In this document: one piece after another, positions 6,892 through 9,705 of the stretch
Position numbering within the stretch: the stretch's first letter is position 1
How the letters are laid out: each line of letters begins with the position of its first letter
Assembly: GCA_027066265.1 (NCBI GenBank)
Contig: JAMOOB010000245.1
Span: 1 to 9,705, forward strand
Origin: Desulfurococcales archaeon
GTDB lineage: Archaea > Thermoproteota > Thermoprotei_A > Sulfolobales > Ignisphaeraceae
Direction of reading: 5' to 3'
DNA length: 9,705 nt
The notes under the pieces: model-generated
The model's database searches: none
What the model was told of the DNA's origin: nothing
What the model saw: the letters and a program-made list of their open reading frames with translations, nothing else
Translations under genes and position numbers: made by a program

Positions 6892-6948
6892 TGGATGATG
6901 AAGATTGGTCTTTGGAGAGCGGTGATCGGGGGAGCGATTGCTGATCTG
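6892..6948 (+). ncRNA. Probable box C/D guide sRNA, degenerate internal boxes
   Basis: C box ATGATGA is at 6895-6901 and D box CTGA at 6941-6944, a 50-base core like the first sRNA. Inside, a C'-like GTGATCG (6922-6928, five of seven matches) sits exactly 12 bases before the D box, and a weak D'-like GAGA (6915-6918) lies three bases before it; degenerate internal boxes are common in this RNA class. The ends can pair as A6895-U6945, G6894-C6946 plus two G-U pairs, forming the kink-turn stem. A TATA-like element at 6859-6866 is at the right distance for its own transcription. The D guide 6929-6940 would direct methylation of the fifth base of CAAUCGCUCCCC; the target is not identified. It fills most of the gap between DUF1152 and the PP-loop gene. 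Confidence 0.6.
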
Positions 6949-6953
6949 CTTAG

Positions 6954-8945
6954 ATGGTGCTCACGATGTATAGTTCTAGAGCTCTTAACGCACTCAAGAG
7001 ATTCGAGAACGAATCTCCTCTCCATATATACCTAGACATCGAGACAGGTATCCCATACTTCAAGAAGAGCTACGCTGAGCAAAGAAGCTCCGTAATCGTC
7101 GATGTTGCTACTAGATCAAGGCTCTGGTTCGATCCAAGACCATTGATGAAATTCGATCTGTCAGTCCTAGCACGTGGATTAAGTAATAGATTTCCTCAAG
7201 ACTTCGTGAGGAAGGTCTTGATGTTCGTAGGTACGAGGTTCACGATGGTCAACGTCGATGGTGATGCGTTAGCCGATCACGTATACGAGTACTTCGTCCT
7301 CGAAGAACCGTTTGCATTGGTGTACTTCTACCTTCCAGAGCTAAAGCTAGATGTAGTTCCTCGAAAACTCCTCGTAGCTCTAGGAATCGTTGAAGACGTT
7401 GTAGGGATCGTCGACGAGGATCTGAGGATCGTTAGAGATAGCGAGAACGGCATCTATGCAGTGATAGAGAGAGGTAAACTCGTTGGATGTGCTCTACGAA
7501 CTGAGCAGGGTATAGAGGTTTTTGAGCGATGGGAAGGAGTGGATCCGTATACGTACGTACTTAGATTCGCTTCGCGTGGAACACCGTCACTTGCAGAGGT
7601 TTATCGAGCCAACAAAGAATACATCGATACTCTAGTCGAGAAAGTTCGTAGAGCTGTTGACTGGTTCGAGCATGGACTTGGTAGGAAGGGATGGCTCGCG
7701 ATTTCTGGTGGTAAGGATAGCGTTCTAGCTGCTTATCTTCTCCATGAAGCGGAATCCAATTTCGACGCAGTCTACACACACATAGAACGCGGTGATCCAG
7801 AACATGTTCGGAGCTACGTAGAGAAGCTCTCGACTAAGCTCGGATTCAAGCTGTACGTAATCGAGCATCGATGGAGCAAGATCTCGAAACTGCTCGAAGC
7901 CTTCGGAGCACCGTTCCGAGGCTATAGATGGTGTACCTACGTCTTCAAGTTCTATCCTCAGCTAGATCTCGCTAAGAAGATCCACGGTCTCGAGAAAATA
8001 GTTAGCTACACGGGTAGCCGTCGATACGAAACGTTTAAGCGTAGCATCAAGCCTGCAACCTACGTAGATGTCGAGCTAGGTGTTGTGAACCATAGCGTTC
8101 CTTACAAGTTTCCCAAGCTATTGGTGTACCTCGTACTTCGGTATAGGTACGGCGAACAGTTGTTGAAGGACTACCTACTAGGGTTCGAGAGACTTAGCTG
8201 CATTTCGTGTCCCTACAAATCCTGTTTCGAACTGAAGCTCTCCGAACAACTGTACGGATCGGATTTCGATGCATGGAAACCGTACCTAGAGAAGATCTGT
8301 CTATCCATGGGTATGGATGTAGCGACGTGTCTTCGATACCATGCATGGAGATTCGGTTACCAGATAGAGGAACTCAGAGAGTTCTCAACGAGCATTGCTT
8401 CAGCATCTCTACCTCGTTTCGTAAGCGTTGTCGAGATCGTTGATGGATTCGAAGAACGGCTAGAAACGAATTGTCGAGCATTGCTCTCTACGGAACCTCT
8501 ACGCATTGGTGACGAGATCTTGGTTAGGTATCGAAGTACAACCGTACGTATCAGAATCGAAGGTAGGAGAGCAAGGATAGCGGTAGAAGGAGAGCGAGGA
8601 TGGTTCCGCGCAATAGCGGTAACCATCGCTAGCCTAGGATGCGTATCGTGTGGTCTCTGCATAGCTAAGTGTCGTAACAACGCGATCGAGCTACCCTTCA
8701 GAGTAGATGCATCTCGATGTACGAAGTGCATGCTCTGCATAGATTCGTGCCCACTAGCCATAAGATCGTTCCTAGGATACCTATGCGAAACGAGATCTCC
8801 ATACCACGCATATAGATGGCTACAACGAACACGCAAGATACGGTCAGAGGAATACATCGAACGTGCTAAGCAACTCGAAGAAGAACTCTACCGTACGAAG
8901 ACAACTATCGGAACAGCCAACGAAGCCTATAGGAACCAGACGTAG
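6954..8945 (+). CDS. PAPS-reductase-like PP-loop protein fused to a two-[4Fe-4S] ferredoxin domain
   Basis: The 663-residue protein has three parts. Residues 1-235 are an unrecognised N-terminal region without the cysteines expected of a zinc ribbon. Residues 245-470 form the PP-loop ATPase domain of the PAPS reductase superfamily: SGGKDS at 251-256, RWCTYVFK at 325-332, and GSRRYETFKR at 354-363 in the family's G-R-E-R position. Residues C416, C419 and C424 add a cysteine cluster. The C-terminus holds two ferredoxin motifs, C563/C566/C569/C573 and C589/C592/C595/C599 followed by proline. Archaeal members are annotated as PAPS reductase-like; reduction of activated sulfate or sulfur transfer to RNA or cofactor are both possible. 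ATG 6954 is the longest start, but ATG 6966 has GGTG six bases upstream and is perhaps the true one. The stop is 20 bases before tRNA-Ser. Confidence 0.9.
   Translation: MVLTMYSSRALNALKRFENESPLHIYLDIETGIPYFKKSYAEQRSSVIVDVATRSRLWFDPRPLMKFDLSVLARGLSNRFPQDFVRKVLMFVGTRFTMVNVDGDALADHVYEYFVLEEPFALVYFYLPELKLDVVPRKLLVALGIVEDVVGIVDEDLRIVRDSENGIYAVIERGKLVGCALRTEQGIEVFERWEGVDPYTYVLRFASRGTPSLAEVYRANKEYIDTLVEKVRRAVDWFEHGLGRKGWLAISGGKDSVLAAYLLHEAESNFDAVYTHIERGDPEHVRSYVEKLSTKLGFKLYVIEHRWSKISKLLEAFGAPFRGYRWCTYVFKFYPQLDLAKKIHGLEKIVSYTGSRRYETFKRSIKPATYVDVELGVVNHSVPYKFPKLLVYLVLRYRYGEQLLKDYLLGFERLSCISCPYKSCFELKLSEQLYGSDFDAWKPYLEKICLSMGMDVATCLRYHAWRFGYQIEELREFSTSIASASLPRFVSVVEIVDGFEERLETNCRALLSTEPLRIGDEILVRYRSTTVRIRIEGRRARIAVEGERGWFRAIAVTIASLGCVSCGLCIAKCRNNAIELPFRVDASRCTKCMLCIDSCPLAIRSFLGYLCETRSPYHAYRWLQRTRKIRSEEYIERAKQLEEELYRTKTTIGTANEAYRNQT
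6956..6959 (+). promoter_or_regulatory. GGTG ribosome site favouring ATG 6966
   Basis: GGTG lies six bases before ATG 6966, the same spacing seen at 466 and 9486. If used, the PP-loop protein is four residues shorter than when read from ATG 6954. Confidence 0.45.
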
Positions 8946-8965
8946 GTAAGTAGAGGAGGACGTGT

Positions 8966-9055
8966 GCCGGGGTGCCCGAGCGGTCCAAGGGGCCGGCCTT
9001 GAGAGCCGGTGGGGGTTCGACCCCCGCGCGGGTTCAAATCCCGCCCCCGGCGCCA
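8966..9055 (+). tRNA. tRNA-Ser (anticodon UGA), class II, CCA encoded
   Basis: A full cloverleaf can be drawn. The acceptor strands GCCGGGG (8966-8972) and CCCCGGC (9045-9051) pair perfectly. The D stem is CCC 8975-8977 with GGG 8989-8991. The anticodon stem is CCGGC 8993-8997 with GCCGG 9005-9009, with loop CTTGAGA and anticodon TGA at 9000-9002. A long variable arm GGGGG/CCCCC marks class II, and the T stem GCGGG/CCCGC surrounds TTCAAAT. Discriminator G9052 and encoded CCA 9053-9055 end the gene. The discriminator and anticodon together indicate serine, reading UCA codons. No intron is present. The 5' end lies 20 bases after the PP-loop gene; a weak TATA-like CCTATAGG at 8926-8933 may drive it, or it may be processed from the upstream message. 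Confidence 0.97.
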
Positions 9056-9100
9056 AACAATTGACACCCCTTCTACAACCAATTGAACCTGTCAAGAATA

Positions 9101-9128
9101 TTGCACGGTGATATACATCACCGTGCAA
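9101..9128 (+). repeat. Perfect 12-bp inverted repeat with a 4-base loop
   Basis: TTGCACGGTGAT at 9101-9112 and ATCACCGTGCAA at 9117-9128 are exact reverse complements around ATAC. It lies 45 bases after the tRNA. No T tract follows, so it is not a typical archaeal terminator; it could be a protein-binding palindrome, an RNA stem in the tRNA trailer, or a small element remnant. Confidence 0.8.
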
Positions 9129-9270
9129 AGAAGGAGTTCTTCGACTCTGCAACATGCATAGAAACGAACATTGCAAGACCAGCACTAACAACTACAGATC
9201 TACTGCACCTCGTTACGTGGTCTATGTAAAGTATGCTTCACCTTGCTAAGACACATTCATCTCTTTCAAA

Positions 9271-9287
9271 AAGCGATATAATCGCTT
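9271..9287 (+). promoter_or_regulatory. Palindrome abutting the TATA box (possible operator)
   Basis: AAGCGAT (9271-9277) and ATCGCTT (9281-9287) form a perfect 7-bp inverted repeat around ATA. It ends two bases before the TATA box, covering the BRE position where a bound regulator would affect TFB/TBP recruitment. On the minus strand the same hairpin is followed by TTTTT, so it could also terminate leftward transcription. Confidence 0.5.
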
Positions 9288-9289
9288 CT

Positions 9290-9297
9290 TTTATATA
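9290..9297 (+). promoter_or_regulatory. TATA box, strongest promoter-like element near the last gene
   Basis: TTTATATA fits the archaeal box A well. Transcription would start near 9318-9322, leaving a leader of about 165 bases before GTG 9486. The element is nearly symmetrical, and the BRE is not clear, so minus-strand use cannot be excluded. A weaker box, TTTTTAGA at 9328-9335, lies downstream. Confidence 0.6.
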
Positions 9298-9313
9298 GAC
9301 TAAAGAGCGTCTA
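9296..9313 (+). promoter_or_regulatory. Inverted repeat between TATA box and predicted transcript start
   Basis: TAGAC (9296-9300) and GTCTA (9309-9313) are perfect 5-bp arms eight bases apart, placed where a repressor would block RNA polymerase. A short direct repeat CTAAAG occurs at 9300-9305 and 9311-9316. Short arms make chance possible. Confidence 0.35.
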
Positions 9314-9319
9314 AAGGGA

Positions 9320-9475
9320 ATAAGCTTCTTTTTAGAGTTGAAGCTGAGCACTCTTTTGCTTAGGTAAAGCAAGAGCAGCTCTTCTCTAACTAAGGTAGTA
9401 GTCGGTGTTACAGTGCTGAAAGTGTTGGGCTGCTCTATGGATGCGTTTATGTCCTGGAGACGCTTTCTTTTGTTT
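9320..9475 (+). other. Structured leader or small RNA with mutually exclusive stems and a T-rich end
   Basis: From the predicted start near 9320 the sequence can form a long hairpin: TTAGAG 9332-9337 with CTCTAA 9384-9389, GAGC 9346-9349 with GCTC 9378-9381, CTC 9351-9353 with GAG 9373-9375, and TTGCTT 9356-9361 with AAGCAA 9367-9372. A rival 10-bp stem pairs 9372-9381 with 9427-9436 (one G-U) and cannot coexist with it. A final 6-bp stem (9443-9448 with 9458-9463, one G-U) is followed by TTTCTTTTGTTT at 9464-9475, resembling an archaeal U-rich terminator. It could be a free small RNA of about 155 bases or an attenuator-like leader. No known RNA family is recognised. Confidence 0.35.
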
Positions 9476-9479
9476 GGTG
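9476..9479 (+). promoter_or_regulatory. GGTG ribosome site for the gene at 9486
   Basis: GGTG lies six bases before GTG 9486, matching the spacing at two other genes in this window. It decides this start over ATG 9441, GTG 9477 and TTG 9483 in the same frame. Confidence 0.45.
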
Positions 9480-9485
9480 TGGTTG

Positions 9486-9705
9486 GTGGAGATCAAGGCG
9501 AAGAGGTTCTACAGGGATGGGTCTGAGGAGCTCGTTGTTGAGCCTGGACCTATACCGATGCAGGTAGAGGTTTGTAGTGGTTCCGAGGCCAAAGCTATCG
9601 AGCTTCTTAACCAAGGTAAACACGATGAGGCTAGGAAGCTCTACGCCTTCAAGATAGCCACTGCATGTTTAGCGAAGAGATGCTACAGATCGAGAGGATA
9701 CTGTC
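9486..9705 (+). CDS. Unrecognised protein, N-terminal part only (runs off the window)
   Basis: An open frame from GTG 9486 reaches the right edge (73 codons visible). The first residues read as a beta-rich start (VEIKAKRFYRDG, then LVVEPGP and MQVEVCSG). A helical hairpin EAKAIELLNQGKHDEARKLY follows, resembling one TPR- or MIT-like repeat, and then a cysteine- and arginine-containing helix. The family is not recognised. The same frame is open back to 9420 and has ATG 9441, but the added residues are poor in protein character and overlap the T-rich tract, so GTG 9486 with GGTG six bases upstream is preferred. A strong TATA box at 9290-9297 and a long structured leader precede it, suggesting regulated expression. 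Confidence 0.65.
   Translation, partial: MEIKAKRFYRDGSEELVVEPGPIPMQVEVCSGSEAKAIELLNQGKHDEARKLYAFKIATACLAKRCYRSRGYC

Larger units (their letters stand above)
9056..9485 (+). other. Gene-poor region of 430 bases with structured elements
   Basis: No convincing protein gene is seen here. The stretch contains a CAATTGA direct repeat (9058-9064 and 9080-9086), a perfect hairpin at 9101-9128, a palindrome at 9271-9287, a TATA box at 9290-9297, an inverted repeat at 9296-9313 and a structured leader from about 9320. Base use differs from the flanking genes, with more A/T-rich tracts. It reads as a regulatory region for the gene starting near 9486. An 84-codon open frame without an early start lies on the minus strand at 9241-9492. 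Confidence 0.6.

Noticed and set aside
8357..8857. Minus-strand open frame of 166 codons
   Set aside because: It lies wholly opposite the ferredoxin part of the PP-loop gene, whose cysteine motifs are unmistakable; the antisense peptide is rich in Ser, Arg and His and shows no domain.
8844..9191. Minus-strand open frame of 115 codons across the tRNA gene
   Set aside because: It reads the antisense of tRNA-Ser (GAGFEPARGSNPHRLS-type peptide), a well-known spurious product of tRNA antisense, and its tail lies in the PP-loop gene.
9154..9249. Plus-strand 31-codon ORF from ATG 9154
   Set aside because: There is no ribosome site at the right distance, and the peptide has no recognisable character; it is compatible with chance.

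Overview
The window looks like part of the chromosome of a thermophilic crenarchaeon (Thermoproteota; the order is not resolvable by eye). The grounds are a HerA-type ATPase, a DUF1152 protein, an archaeal PP-loop/ferredoxin fusion, an FHA/vWA/protein-kinase cluster resembling the archaellum regulatory genes of Sulfolobus, short TATA-type promoters, GGTG-type ribosome sites six bases before several starts, a class II tRNA-Ser with an encoded CCA, and box C/D guide RNAs.

Bases 1-2423 hold a signalling cluster on the plus strand: the end of a protein resembling the beta-sandwich of vWA/ArnB-type proteins, a small helical ORF in the same frame just past an in-frame TGA, an FHA protein, and a 519-residue Ser/Thr kinase. 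The first two ORFs may be one gene cut by a nonsense codon. Bases 2440-3375 encode an LDH-like malate dehydrogenase, which overlaps the convergent HerA-like ATPase gene (3350-4975, minus) by 26 bases.

From a divergent promoter region (4976-5078) run an unrecognised 243-residue protein (5079-5810), a DUF1152 protein (5833-6867) and a 663-residue PAPS-reductase-like PP-loop protein with two C-terminal [4Fe-4S] motifs (6954-8945). A near-perfect box C/D guide RNA (core 5807-5855) straddles the stop codon of the first gene and the start codon of the second. A second, somewhat degenerate C/D candidate (6892-6948) fills the next gap, so DUF1152 is flanked by guide RNAs on both sides.

A tRNA-Ser(UGA) follows at 8966-9055. 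Bases 9056-9485 carry no convincing gene but are rich in structure: a 12-bp hairpin, a strong TATA box flanked by two inverted repeats, and a leader of about 165 bases with mutually exclusive stems and a T-rich tract. These precede a gene, probably starting at GTG 9486, that runs off the window. The guide RNAs, the in-frame TGA and this leader are the parts most worth following up.
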